From: Planctomycetota bacterium
Lineage (GTDB): Bacteria; Planctomycetota; Phycisphaerae; WQYP01
Length of the DNA stretch: 60,446 bases
NCBI GenBank assembly: GCA_021827645.1
Contig: JAKAVA010000096.1
Coordinates: 1 to 60,446, forward strand
Reading direction: 5' to 3'
Part shown: piece by piece, positions 1-7,779 of the stretch
Layout: each line of letters opens with the position of its first letter
How positions within the stretch are numbered: the stretch's first letter is position 1
The notes under the pieces: generated by a model
What the model was told of the DNA's origin: nothing
The model's database searches: none
Seen by the model: the letters and a program-made list of their open reading frames with translations, nothing else
Position numbers and translations under genes: made by a program

Positions 1-63
1 CCCTGGTGGCACTTCTATCAGCTGGTCGCCGAACGTTCCAACATCTTTCGCTCCACCGCCTGA
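1..63 (+). CDS. C-terminal end of an unidentified protein (partial)
   Basis: Frame 1 is open from the first base of the window to a TGA at 61-63 and gives about 20 residues rich in aromatic and charged residues (WWHFYQLVAERS near the start). This looks like the tail of a gene that begins outside the window. Nothing identifies the family. It could also be chance reading, because only 60 bases are visible. Confidence 0.35.
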   Translation, partial: PWWHFYQLVAERSNIFRSTA

Positions 64-415
64 ATCCATCACAACCCGATCGGCCAATGGGGGTAAGGGG
101 GCCTTCTGCCCACAACCGTAAAAAACCAGCAGCCATGCCACCGATGTATCTACAACCATGCATATCTCAGCACTGCCGCGATGACCGTGAATAATCCGGG
201 CTAGGCCTAACCGCTTTATCGTACCGTCTTGGCGCCGTTTGTGGCTTGGTGTGAGGCATGGGCCAGCGATGCCGCCCGGCCTCCCCCGGGAAGCCCGACT
301 CGTTCGGCAGAGCCTGCGCGGAACGAGGATATTCTTCCCGTGCCGCACTCCCTCCGGCGCGGCGAGGCATGCCTCAAAGGCGGTTCGCCCAAGCCGGGCC
401 GTCAGCGCGCCAGCC
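64..415. other. 352-bp stretch with no convincing gene
   Basis: It lies between the partial gene at the left edge and the stop of the minus-strand membrane protein. Short ORFs exist in several frames, but their composition (Pro/Arg/Ala/Ser-rich) is typical of GC-rich noncoding DNA. I see no terminator or promoter I can support. Confidence 0.4.
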
Positions 416-1447
416 TCAGCCAGCGATTTTCGCCGGAACTTTCCACAGTATGATGCCACGCCACGTCGACGCGGCCGCCAGCGACCCAAGCGTGAGTGAG
501 GCGAACCCCGTCTGCACAACGAGCAGCCACCCCCCGGAGGCCCACCATACCAGCCCGACGGGCGCCGCGATGGCGGCCGCTGCAAGAATGGCACCGGCAA
601 CGCGGGCGCGGCGTATATTAGCGCGGAAAAAAACACCGCCCACTACCTTCCGCGCCAGCGCCCCACTGTAAATGGAGGCCGGGAAGGATTCAGACGGCCG
701 CCCATCGGCCCGCAACACGGCCGGTGCCAGTGCTAAGGCCACAACGCAGGCGGCGAACAGGGCGCACACGCTCGCAATGTAGATGACCACCGGCAGCTCA
801 CGGGGCTGGTACGTCACGCCCAAAGCGGACGCTGCGACCAGCGGCCCCGCCACCATCAGCGGGGGGGCGAGCACTGCGGCCGCGAGCAAGCCGGCCCAGC
901 CAGCGCGAAACGGGCCCGCGCCCCCAAGGGTAATTCGCGACTGCGCAGATGACCCAAGGAAGACGATGGCCGCCGTAGCAATTGCACCGACAAACGCGAT
1001 GCTGCGGTGGCCGCCACCAAAAATCCACGGTAAACACGAGTAAATCAGCGGCAAGGCGACCCACGCCAACAGGAACAACGAAAAGTGCTTGCCAAACCGG
1101 GGACCAGACCCAATGGAGCTCCGCCAAGGGCGTTCACCGGTGCCCAGCGGAGCCATCGCTTGGGTCTGGGCGATCACCAGCAGGTAGACCGCAGCGGCGA
1201 GCCCAGCGGCAAGGGTGTCCGACACGGGGAGGAAAATCCATCCACCCTCCCCGAACTCAGGCTTCGGAACGAACGCGGCGAACGATAAAAGTATAAATGT
1301 CCCGGTGGCATAAAGTAGCAACCCGATGATCCGCTCCCTGCGGCACACGCTGGTAGCCGCCGGGCTGGTGACCGTCGAGCCCGGAGGAGCAAGCATCGCC
1401 CTGGCACCGACATCCACCGCATCTACGGAACCCGTGTCTTCGCTCAT
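416..1447 (-). CDS. multi-pass membrane protein following an RHS tip gene
   Basis: 343 residues. After a polar N-terminus of about 35 residues there are roughly eight hydrophobic segments (first around residues 38-60, then near 78-95, 120-145, 148-165, 180-210 and 218-245, with two more near the C-terminus). I recognise no family. Its start overlaps the end of the frameshifted RHS tip reading frame by four bases, so the two are probably translated together. The sister module at 3.5 kb has the same order, RHS tip then membrane protein. A role as an immunity or partner protein for the tip is an inference from position only. Confidence 0.6.
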   Translation of the reverse strand: MSEDTGSVDAVDVGARAMLAPPGSTVTSPAATSVCRRERIIGLLLYATGTFILLSFAAFVPKPEFGEGGWIFLPVSDTLAAGLAAAVYLLVIAQTQAMAPLGTGERPWRSSIGSGPRFGKHFSLFLLAWVALPLIYSCLPWIFGGGHRSIAFVGAIATAAIVFLGSSAQSRITLGGAGPFRAGWAGLLAAAVLAPPLMVAGPLVAASALGVTYQPRELPVVIYIASVCALFAACVVALALAPAVLRADGRPSESFPASIYSGALARKVVGGVFFRANIRRARVAGAILAAAAIAAPVGLVWWASGGWLLVVQTGFASLTLGSLAAASTWRGIILWKVPAKIAG

Positions 1448-2236
1448 CGCGCGCTCTCCACGACTACGCTCTCGGCCGGCAATGGCGATGTCGCCGACGC
1501 GTCGACCTGGCCATTCAAGCTCACTATGTGTACCTTGCAGGAATGATCACTCTGCCAGACGAACCATTCCCCGCTCACGCGCACCGTGTAGGACGGGCTC
1601 GACAGTTCACCGTCAACGTATCCGGCCACCCCCCCAGCGCCGCCAGCAACTAACGCCCCGACTGGCGAAAACGGAAAGGCGACCGCCGCACCGAGGATGC
1701 CCCAACCAATCGCCGAGGTCCAGACGACCAGCCCCGACGAATCTCTCGTGACGACGGGCCGCCATTTCACGACGACGCCAACGTGACCGTCGATTGTCGC
1801 GGGAATCGGTGGTGACGGTGGGGACCTTACCGCCTGGGTTGTACTCGAATCTCAGGTGCATCTTAAGCCGCGCGACCACTGGGCCATACGTGCACGTCGG
1901 ATCGTACTCCCTCGCCTGCAGGCTCAACTTGATACTGGAGCCGCTGACGCCGGACCCCAGCGGCCGGGCGTTAATTGGCGCTTCCAGCCCCTCCGCATCC
2001 ACATTCCCCACCGGCGAGGAATTGACGTAGCCGTAGAGATTGATTCCGCCTTGATACCCGATCGGATCGCGGGTGAGCCAGCGGCCGAGGATTGGGGCGC
2101 TGCGATGGTTGCGGGTTACCGGTGCTCGGTTTTCGGCATTGCGGTGGTGGACGCGACTGTCCGTACAAATCTCGTTATCGCCACCGCACTCGCCACCGGT
2201 GCATTCGGGCAACAGGATTTCATTGATCGCGACCAT
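1444..2236 (-). pseudogene. RHS-repeat core/tip protein, split by a frameshift
   Basis: The first part, from 2236, starts MVAINEI and carries the end of an RHS core: GRWLTRDPIGY, then NLYGYVNSSPVGNVD, which precedes variable toxin-like tips in RHS proteins. Around 1775-1800 the natural-looking sequence moves to another frame. The original frame turns Arg-rich and stops at 1613. The shifted frame gives ATIDGHVGVVVKW, then a Gly-rich hydrophobic hairpin, and ends at 1444 with a four-base overlap with the next gene. Joined, the product would be about 264 residues, close to the 268 of the intact sister gene at 3501-4307. It could be a true pseudogene, a programmed shift or an assembly error. No full RHS repeat protein is present, so this is an orphan tip. 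Confidence 0.6.
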
Positions 2237-2237
2237 A
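2082..2237 (-). repeat. 156-bp direct repeat, copy 1 (RHS core 5' end)
   Basis: This copy matches 4153-4308 without gaps at a fixed offset of 2071. Bases 2082-2170 are identical to 4153-4241, and about nine substitutions follow up to the start codon. It encodes the N-terminal part of both RHS tip genes. The boundary lies just outside each ATG, so the duplicated unit carries the start and core but not the tip. Confidence 0.9.
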
Positions 2238-2314
2238 ACCCGGCCTCAGTATGGAAATTACATAATGCAGAATAATCCATCATCCGGCTGGGGGCAAGTT
2301 TGGGTTGCGAACCA

Positions 2315-2390
2315 CCGCCGGCAAGCCGGCGGCTATAGATCGGGATTGCGGCCGATGCGTTTGGTATTGTGGCACGGGCATTCCTGCCTG
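2315..2390. repeat. REP-like composite repeat, copy 1
   Basis: The unit starts with the palindrome-bearing CCGCCGGCAAGCCGGCGG (2315-2332) followed by CTATAG and GCGGCCGATG. It ends with TGGCACGGGCATTCCTGCC (2370-2388), itself an imperfect inverted repeat. The same elements in the same order recur at 2738-2869, which marks this as a repeat family and not chance structure. Confidence 0.7.
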
Positions 2391-2737
2391 AGCGGAGAGC
2401 GGCGGAACGGCGGTGCCATTTGCGTGCTGCCGACGGGGCGGAAGTTCTTCACGGAGGCGATGGCCCGTGGCGGATTTGAGGCGGACCGGAAGCACGACGG
2501 CCGGGGGTGGAACGGTGCCGAATTGAGGCCGGAATTTTCGTCCAGTTTGGCGTAGCGCCGTGACGCGTGACGCAACGTGACGCGATTTTCCCTATGAACA
2601 AAAGAATTGATTTCATATGGCGCGATACGGTAAATCGCGACACGAAGCGACACGCGACACGGAAAACCGCATTATTTTGCAAATAACTCCACTTGCGTGA
2701 CGCAGCGGGCCACGGGCGGCGCACCCAATGCCAAGCC

Positions 2738-2869
2738 CCGCCGGCAGGCCGGCGGCTATAGGGTGGGACTGCGGCCGATGCTGGCGAGACGTCTGCGGTA
2801 CGGGCGCGGCCAGCAGGCTGGCCGGCTGATGGCGCAGGTGGGAGTGTGGCACGGGCATTCGTGCCTGTG
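2738..2869. repeat. REP-like composite repeat, copy 2
   Basis: CCGCCGGCAGGCCGGCGG at 2738-2755 is followed by CTATAG and GCGGCCGATG, as in copy 1. The second palindrome, TGGCACGGGCATTCGTGCC, is at 2847-2865. An additional inverted repeat, GGCCAGCAGGCTGGCC (2808-2823), sits between them and is absent from copy 1. Confidence 0.7.
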
Positions 2870-2916
2870 TTCCCTGGCGTCAGCAGTGCGCCTGCAATCA
2901 CGCTGCCCGGCATTGG

Positions 2917-2938
2917 AATTTCATTGATCGCGACCATA
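2917..2938 (-). repeat. third copy of the RHS start-codon sequence
   Basis: About 21 bases match the start regions of both RHS tip genes (2216-2237 and 4287-4308). Read on the minus strand they give ATG and the codons for MVAINEI. Similarity to the 2.2-kb copy continues a few bases upstream of the ATG. No RHS core follows, so this looks like a start orphaned by deletion or recombination. Confidence 0.6.
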
Positions 2939-2988
2939 GCTCGGTCTCAAAACGGAGCTCACCCCAAGGTCATAACGCGCCGCGGCGC

Positions 2989-3516
2989 TCAGCCACCCGG
3001 GAGCTGTTCGTTACCGCCGGCTGCCCCTGTTGCGCTGCCCTTACTGGACTCCTGTTTCGCGACCTTCGCCTCCAGCTCACGTATCCGCGCACGCAGTTCG
3101 GCCTCGCCCTGCCGGCCCTCGCGCGGAGAGGCGACCTGTTCCGGACGCAGGCGGAACGCGTCGCGAAATTCATCGTGCCAGAACCTATCGAGGGATTCAC
3201 GTCGAGACTCTACGGTTGGGTGTCGCCTCAGCCAAACCCTCAGGTACAGCAAGACGAACCCGCTGACCGTCGCGATGCCCACGGCAGTAATCCATGCGAA
3301 TGTCCACCAGCCCCGGCCAACCGGGGCTGAGGTCAGGCCGAAAGTCGCCGCCAACACGCAAGTAAAAGCGCAGGCGGTTGCCCACCCCGCCCAGTACCAC
3401 CAGCGCCGCCATCGCTTGACCAGCACGGTCCCGATAACCACCACCAACGACCCGATAATGCACACCAGACAAGCGCCCACAACCATCCACATTTGGGGCC
3501 TCACTTTCCACCGCAA
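2989..3516 (-). CDS. small membrane protein with a C-terminal coiled coil
   Basis: 175 residues. Three hydrophobic segments (about residues 9-32, 40-60 and 70-95) are followed by a cytoplasmic-looking charged tail. The tail contains a heptad-like stretch (AELRARIRELEAKVAKQE, about residues 138-155) and a Gly/Ser-rich end. Its start overlaps the end of the upstream RHS tip gene by 16 bases, so the two are probably co-translated. I recognise no family. By analogy with polymorphic-toxin loci it could protect against or anchor the tip, but this is position-based inference. Confidence 0.6.
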   Translation of the reverse strand: MRWKVRPQMWMVVGACLVCIIGSLVVVIGTVLVKRWRRWWYWAGWATACAFTCVLAATFGLTSAPVGRGWWTFAWITAVGIATVSGFVLLYLRVWLRRHPTVESRRESLDRFWHDEFRDAFRLRPEQVASPREGRQGEAELRARIRELEAKVAKQESSKGSATGAAGGNEQLPGG

Positions 3517-4307
3517 TGGCAGCGGGCAGCGGCTACAAGGTAGTCGCGGAACAGCCCGTTCATCATGGCGACGTAGAGCCGCAACTCGGGGCGATATTGC
3601 GGCGGAACCCCGGCCCCAGGCTTGGTCGCCGCCTCGTAGGTGTTGTAGCCGCAGGCCGTCGCCATCCCCGTGAGCCTGATGCCAGTGCTCAGCGGTACCC
3701 CGATCCAGCTAAAAAAGTTTGCACTGACCCAATCGGCGGCGGGCCCAGCGAGATACGACGTGGAGGTGATCGCCACCGTGGTTAATGCCTGCTGTTCGGC
3801 CTGGTGTAGGTTCTGGAGCACGCCTTCTTGGTAGAGCGAGTTCGCCTCAGCGCCGACAGCCTGGGAGTAAACCTCCTTTGCGTACCTCATTCCGCGCTCG
3901 TACAGGGCTTGTGCGCGATGGCGGCACGCGGCCGACGTCTCGCCGGGCAGGCGTGTGAAATTGGATAGCTGGTTTTCCGTAGTGACGAAAAGGTGCAGCG
4001 ATGGGAGCCCGTTCTGGCTGACGACCACGTTTGGCGTGAGGTTGGGCCACCAGCTCTCCCCCGTCGCGTCCACATTCCCCACCGGCGAGGAATCGACGAA
4101 CTGATAGGTGTTGGCGCCGTTAATATATCTCAGCGGGTCCTGCTCCATCCGCCGGCCGAGGATTGGGGCGCTGCGATGGTTGCGGGTTACCGGTGCTCGG
4201 TTTTCGGCATTGCGGTGGTGGACGCGACTGTCCGTACAAATGTTGTTATCGCCACCGCACCCTTCACCGGTGCATCCACGCAACAGGATTTCATTGATGG
4301 CGACCAT
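3501..4307 (-). CDS. orphan RHS core/tip protein
   Basis: 268 residues. Residues about 1-80 are the end of an RHS core: MVAINEI at the start, RNHRSAPILGRR in place of the usual RNRYYSPxLGRW, then QDPLRYINGANTYQFVDSSPVGNVD. The core is nearly identical to the frameshifted copy at 2.2 kb. The rest is a different tip: a helical, Gln/Ala-rich region, then a short hydrophobic stretch and the C-terminal CHCGGK. In RHS proteins the core junction marks the switch to a variable effector tip; I cannot assign this one. The YD repeats are missing, so it is either a silent tip cassette or a small protein in its own right. Confidence 0.65.
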   Translation of the reverse strand: MVAINEILLRGCTGEGCGGDNNICTDSRVHHRNAENRAPVTRNHRSAPILGRRMEQDPLRYINGANTYQFVDSSPVGNVDATGESWWPNLTPNVVVSQNGLPSLHLFVTTENQLSNFTRLPGETSAACRHRAQALYERGMRYAKEVYSQAVGAEANSLYQEGVLQNLHQAEQQALTTVAITSTSYLAGPAADWVSANFFSWIGVPLSTGIRLTGMATACGYNTYEAATKPGAGVPPQYRPELRLYVAMMNGLFRDYLVAAARCHCGGK

Positions 4308-4308
4308 A
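4153..4308 (-). repeat. 156-bp direct repeat, copy 2 (RHS core 5' end)
   Basis: Partner of 2082-2237 (see there). Weaker similarity continues past it into the core, around the codons for SSPVGNVD (near 4067-4098 here and 1998-2030 in the other copy), and then ends where the two tips diverge. Confidence 0.9.
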
Positions 4309-4544
4309 CCAGCCCCAACATTTCAATATCAATGGAGAACGATAACGCGCGGGGCAGCCTGAATCAAACGGTGGGCGGCGGTGATGGCGTCATAACGGGC
4401 GGGCTGCGGGTATCGGCAGCGTAAATCCACCGGCCCGCATTTAGGATGATCGCATCCGATGGGTAGCGGCCTATACGTGAGTGCCACAAAACACTCGAAG
4501 ACCGGGAACCCAGTTTATGAAAACGCCAATTTCGGCGATTATTT

Positions 4545-5099
4545 TCAGCCGCACTTGCAGTCGCCGGAGGAACCCTTGTTCCAAGGCAGTTTGGCCAGTA
4601 CCGCCCCCATGGCACAGGTATCGGTGACACCGGAGAAGGTCAAGCCACAGCCAACTCCGAGCGGGATAATCAAGAACCATGGATTGACGAAAATTCCCAG
4701 CAGCGTTCCGACGGCGGCCAGCGCCCCGGCGGTAATTCGCACCTGCCGGTCGAGGGCGATGACTTTTCGCTCGCCGGCCTTGACTGGATAACCAGATTCC
4801 TGCCAGGCGAGTATTCCGCCGGAGACGGAGAGGGCTTTCCGGAAATCGGACTCCATCAGCTTTCGAACGGCCATTCCGGAACGATTACCCGAGCGGCAGA
4901 TGATGTAGATGGGTTCCTCCGGGTGCTTTTGATGTTCGGCAACGATTTCGCGGCTGAGCTGGTCAAGCGGAATACATTTGGAGCCGGGGATATGCTGCCC
5001 CTCAAATTCCGCGTGAGTGCGAACATCAATGAGAACCGCCCCACCTTGATTGATGTGCGCTTCATACAATTCGGAAACGGATACTTCGTTATCAGCCAT
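4545..5099 (-). CDS. rhodanese-domain protein with a C-terminal membrane region (YgaP-like)
   Basis: 184 residues. Residues about 6-110 are a single rhodanese domain: LIDVRTHAEFEGQHIPGS, then the active-site loop ICRSGNRSG with the sulfur-carrying Cys68. Residues about 120-170 form two hydrophobic segments of the DUF2892 type, as in the membrane sulfurtransferase YgaP, followed by a short CKCG tail. The family moves sulfane sulfur on the active-site Cys. It follows the AhpD-like gene by 15 bases on the same strand, so the pair probably deals with thiol or peroxide stress. The exact substrate is unknown. Confidence 0.85.
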   Translation of the reverse strand: MADNEVSVSELYEAHINQGGAVLIDVRTHAEFEGQHIPGSKCIPLDQLSREIVAEHQKHPEEPIYIICRSGNRSGMAVRKLMESDFRKALSVSGGILAWQESGYPVKAGERKVIALDRQVRITAGALAAVGTLLGIFVNPWFLIIPLGVGCGLTFSGVTDTCAMGAVLAKLPWNKGSSGDCKCG

Positions 5100-5114
5100 C
5101 TTCGGCCCCCTGTA

Positions 5115-5486
5115 TCAATGACTCTCTGTGCCGGGGTTTCCGGCCGATGCATTGAGGGCATCCAAGGCTTCAAATACGCGTGGGAGGTAGGTATAAGTCG
5201 GCCCCCCCTGCATCATCACGGCCACGGAGGCGGCATCGAGAATCTGCTCGCGTGTGGCCCCGGCCGCAAGCGACGCTTTTACATGGGCGTAGATGCAGTT
5301 TTCGCATCGCACCGCAAGGCCGATCCCCAGGGCAATGAGTTCCTTTTCCAGGGCCGTCAGGGCACCGGCCTTCATCGTCGCCTGATGTAAGGCACCGAAT
5401 CCCTTGACCGCATCGGGCATCTCCGTTTTCACGGGGCGGCTCGCCTGAGCATTCTGCTGGTAATAAATTTCCGCATTCGTCGCCAT
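5115..5486 (-). CDS. carboxymuconolactone decarboxylase-family (AhpD-like) protein
   Basis: 123 residues, the usual length of the short AhpD-like family. The signature is Cys61-Glu-Asn-Cys64 with His68 (RCENCIYAHV), the redox pair and proton relay of alkylhydroperoxidase AhpD-type proteins. The surrounding helices (ALTALEKELIALGIGLAV, and later REQILDAASVAVMM) fit the fold. It is the first gene of a two-gene operon with the rhodanese protein and sits behind a good sigma-70-type promoter. A thiol-dependent peroxidase or disulfide-exchange role is likely. True carboxymuconolactone decarboxylases lack the Cys pair. Confidence 0.88.
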   Translation of the reverse strand: MATNAEIYYQQNAQASRPVKTEMPDAVKGFGALHQATMKAGALTALEKELIALGIGLAVRCENCIYAHVKASLAAGATREQILDAASVAVMMQGGPTYTYLPRVFEALDALNASAGNPGTESH

Positions 5487-5544
5487 TTCTTATTTCCTCT
5501 CGCAGCCTGTAAGCACAATCCATTTAATGCTTTGCCCGTCTAAA

Positions 5545-5573
5545 ACATTAGTAAGCCTGACTCTCCGAGTCAA
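5545..5573 (-). promoter_or_regulatory. promoter of the AhpD-like/rhodanese operon with an overlapping inverted repeat
   Basis: On the minus strand, TTGACT (5568-5573) and TAATGT (5545-5550) are separated by 17 bases and lie about 60 bases upstream of the start at 5486. The inverted repeat TGACTC-TCC-GAGTCA (5558-5572) covers the -35 element, a position where a repressor would block RNA polymerase. Confidence 0.6.
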
Positions 5574-5674
5574 CTGGCCACCGCTCATGGCACCCGCTGA
5601 AAAGGGGTTTAAGGAAGTGAATACGGCAGAGGCTGACAGCCGACCTGGCAGGCATCGGCCGGGTAAAAAGCGGT

Positions 5675-5689
5675 TATAATGCGGATATG
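5675..5689 (+). promoter_or_regulatory. -10 element placed for a leaderless mnmA transcript
   Basis: A perfect TATAAT at 5675-5680 is followed after only six bases by the ATG of mnmA at 5687. Transcription normally starts about seven bases after the -10 element, so the message would begin at or beside the start codon. There is no Shine-Dalgarno sequence. I see no good -35 element. Confidence 0.55.
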
Positions 5690-6829
5690 TTTTCGGTACG
5701 GGAACAAAAACGCGGGAAGGTTGTGGTGGCGATGTCGGGCGGGGTGGACAGCTCCGTGGCTGCGGCGCTTCTGCAACGGCAGGGGTACGAGTGCATCGGC
5801 GTATTTATGCGACTCGGACATGAGCCGGAGGAGCAGGATCAGGCCGGCTGCAAAACGGACACACACAAGTCCAATCGCAAGGGGTGCTGCTCGGTAGGCG
5901 ATGCGGCCGATGCCCGCTACGTGGCCGGGCTGCTGGGGATGGAGTTTTACGCACTGAATTTCCGTTCGGATTTCGGCCGAATCGTCGATTATTTTGTACA
6001 GGAATACAATGCCGGACGGACGCCCAATCCGTGCGTGCGATGCAATGAATATCTGAAATTTGGCAAATTGGCGCGGTATGCCAGGGCGTTGGAGGCGGAT
6101 TTCGTGGCGACGGGTCATTACGCCCGCATTGGGCAGACCCCTACCGGGCGTCCGGCGATTCTGCGGGGTACGGATATTTCCAAAGACCAGAGTTACGTGC
6201 TCTTCGGCGTGCCGCCGGAGGAATTACCGCGTATGCTCCTGCCGATCGGTGATTACCCTAAAAGACAGGTGCGGGAGATGGCGCGGGAAATGGGCCTGCC
6301 GGTTCATGCCAAGCCAGACTCGCAGGAAATATGCTTTGTGCCCGATAATAATTATTTCGAACTTGTGGCTCGCCGCAGTCCGCAGAGCGTCAAGCCGGGA
6401 CCATTCATCGGACCGGACGGTACGGTGGTCGGCGAGCATCCCGGCCATCAGCGCTTTACCATCGGTCAGCGGAAGGGTGTGGGCGTGGCGCTGGGATACC
6501 CGATCTATGTGACGGCCATCGACAGTGAGAACAATCGCGTGCATCTGGGACCGGCTGAGGAACTGCTTTCGCAGTATCTGGTCGCTGGGGAAGTGAATTG
6601 GCTTGATGACGAATTACCGAACCAGCGGCGCTGCCTAGCGAAAGTACGTTACAACTCGCAGCCGGCGCCGGCGACGGTGAGCGTAGGTCCGCAACAGGAA
6701 TTGATTGTGCAGTTTGATGAGCCGATCGCGGCCATCACGCCCGGTCAGGCGGTCGTCTGCTACGAGGATTCGCGTGTTCTGGGTGGTGGATGGATTCAAA
6801 AGATAAGTCGTACGCCGCCGGCCGAATAA
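5687..6829 (+). CDS. mnmA: tRNA-specific 2-thiouridylase MnmA
   Basis: 380 residues, the usual length. MnmA thiolates U34 of Lys, Glu and Gln tRNAs using ATP and sulfur handed over by a persulfide relay. The PP-loop SGGVDSS is at residues 17-23. The two catalytic cysteines are Cys116 (NPCVRCNEYLKFG) and Cys216 (DSQEICFVPDN). The C-terminal half carries the expected HQRFTIGQRKGVG and the GGGWI end of the substrate-binding beta barrel. The start at 5687 lies directly after a TATAAT and has no ribosome-binding site, which suggests a leaderless message. It heads a five-gene run in which each gene overlaps the next. Confidence 0.97.
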   Translation: MFSVREQKRGKVVVAMSGGVDSSVAAALLQRQGYECIGVFMRLGHEPEEQDQAGCKTDTHKSNRKGCCSVGDAADARYVAGLLGMEFYALNFRSDFGRIVDYFVQEYNAGRTPNPCVRCNEYLKFGKLARYARALEADFVATGHYARIGQTPTGRPAILRGTDISKDQSYVLFGVPPEELPRMLLPIGDYPKRQVREMAREMGLPVHAKPDSQEICFVPDNNYFELVARRSPQSVKPGPFIGPDGTVVGEHPGHQRFTIGQRKGVGVALGYPIYVTAIDSENNRVHLGPAEELLSQYLVAGEVNWLDDELPNQRRCLAKVRYNSQPAPATVSVGPQQELIVQFDEPIAAITPGQAVVCYEDSRVLGGGWIQKISRTPPAE

Positions 6830-7779
6830 AGGGCGGATTCCGCGGTTTTGAAGCGGACGATCCTTTCCACGGCGAGAGATGTCGGATTACCGTGGTTTTT
6901 TCCGGCGCGCTGGGGGACACCATTCTGCTCAAGCCAATGTTTGAGCAATTCAGGCGGCTTCATCCGGGCTGCCGGATTACCTTGGTGACGGCGGCATCCG
7001 TCGGCAGGCTCTTCGAAATGCTGGGGTGGGCGGAGAGCGCCGTGGATATTCATTATTTCAATCATCACCGCTGGTTCGGAGACGATCCCGATTCGGCAGC
7101 CCCGCCATGGGCAGACTGCGATTGGCTTGTAAGCGGCGTGAGCAACGGCGACGATGCGTGGGCGCGGGCGGCGCGACGATATTGCGGGTCGGCGCGACTC
7201 TCCTTTTTCAACCCCCTGCCAGGCCCGGGTGATCCACATCACGTCGTGGTGCAGCGCTGCCGCCAACTCGGAATTTCGCCTGATCTGCAGGCGACAAAAT
7301 CGGCTGACAGGATAGAAAACGGGTGGAAGCCGTCCCCGCGCAAGGTGGTCCTTCACCCGGGAAGCGGCGGCAGGGATAAATGCCGACCGCTGGATTTTTA
7401 CACTGGACTGGCGCGGCAATTGCGAAGGCGGGGATATAGGCCGGAATTTATACTCGGTCCGGTGGAGCGAGAACGGATGGCTGCGGCGGCGAGGGCGGCG
7501 CTAGCGGGCGAATTCTGTGTGAATAACTGTTCCGAACTGCCACAACTCGTCGAGATTCTCCTCTCTGCGGCGGTTTTTTTGGGTAACGACAGCGGTGTGA
7601 GCCATCTGGCGGCCGCCTTGGGTGTGCCAACGGTGGCACAGTTTATTCGAAGTGATCCGCGCTGGTGGCGTCCGATAGGGCCGCGGGTATGGATTTTGGG
7701 AGCGGATAAGATGTCGGCGGCTGCACCGGCGGTTATGATGCGGGAGTTGCAGAGAGTCGATGCGGGAGGAAACAGTTGA
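6790..7779 (+). CDS. glycosyltransferase family 9 (heptosyltransferase-like)
   Basis: 329 residues, GT-B fold. The N-terminal half has VFSGALGDTILLKPMF, the acceptor-side loop of LPS heptosyltransferases. The C-terminal half has VVLHPGSGG, then the nucleotide-sugar site GNDSGVSHLAAALGVPTVAQF. GT9 enzymes add heptose or related sugars from an ADP-sugar to the LPS core at the inner face of the cytoplasmic membrane. An LPS is consistent with the kds genes at 30 kb. The annotated start overlaps mnmA by 40 bases. A later start is possible, since the conserved part begins near residue 30. Confidence 0.88.
   Translation: MDSKDKSYAAGRIKGGFRGFEADDPFHGERCRITVVFSGALGDTILLKPMFEQFRRLHPGCRITLVTAASVGRLFEMLGWAESAVDIHYFNHHRWFGDDPDSAAPPWADCDWLVSGVSNGDDAWARAARRYCGSARLSFFNPLPGPGDPHHVVVQRCRQLGISPDLQATKSADRIENGWKPSPRKVVLHPGSGGRDKCRPLDFYTGLARQLRRRGYRPEFILGPVERERMAAAARAALAGEFCVNNCSELPQLVEILLSAAVFLGNDSGVSHLAAALGVPTVAQFIRSDPRWWRPIGPRVWILGADKMSAAAPAVMMRELQRVDAGGNS

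Larger units (their letters stand above)
2238..2988. other. 750-bp spacer with palindromic repeats and an RHS start remnant
   Basis: No convincing gene. The spacer contains two copies of a composite REP-like unit (2315-2390 and 2738-2869) and a third copy of the RHS start-codon sequence at 2917-2938. The ORFs running through it have the biased composition of noncoding DNA, including the 162-codon one that begins MVAINEI at 2937. Confidence 0.5.

Noticed and set aside
2449-2937. A 162-codon minus-strand ORF beginning MVAINEI
   Set aside because: Only the first seven codons match the RHS genes. The rest runs through REP-like repeats and has noncoding composition.
4523-4540. Small hairpin with T residues after the rhodanese gene (minus strand)
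   Set aside because: The stem is only four base pairs and lies very close to the stop, too weak to call a terminator.
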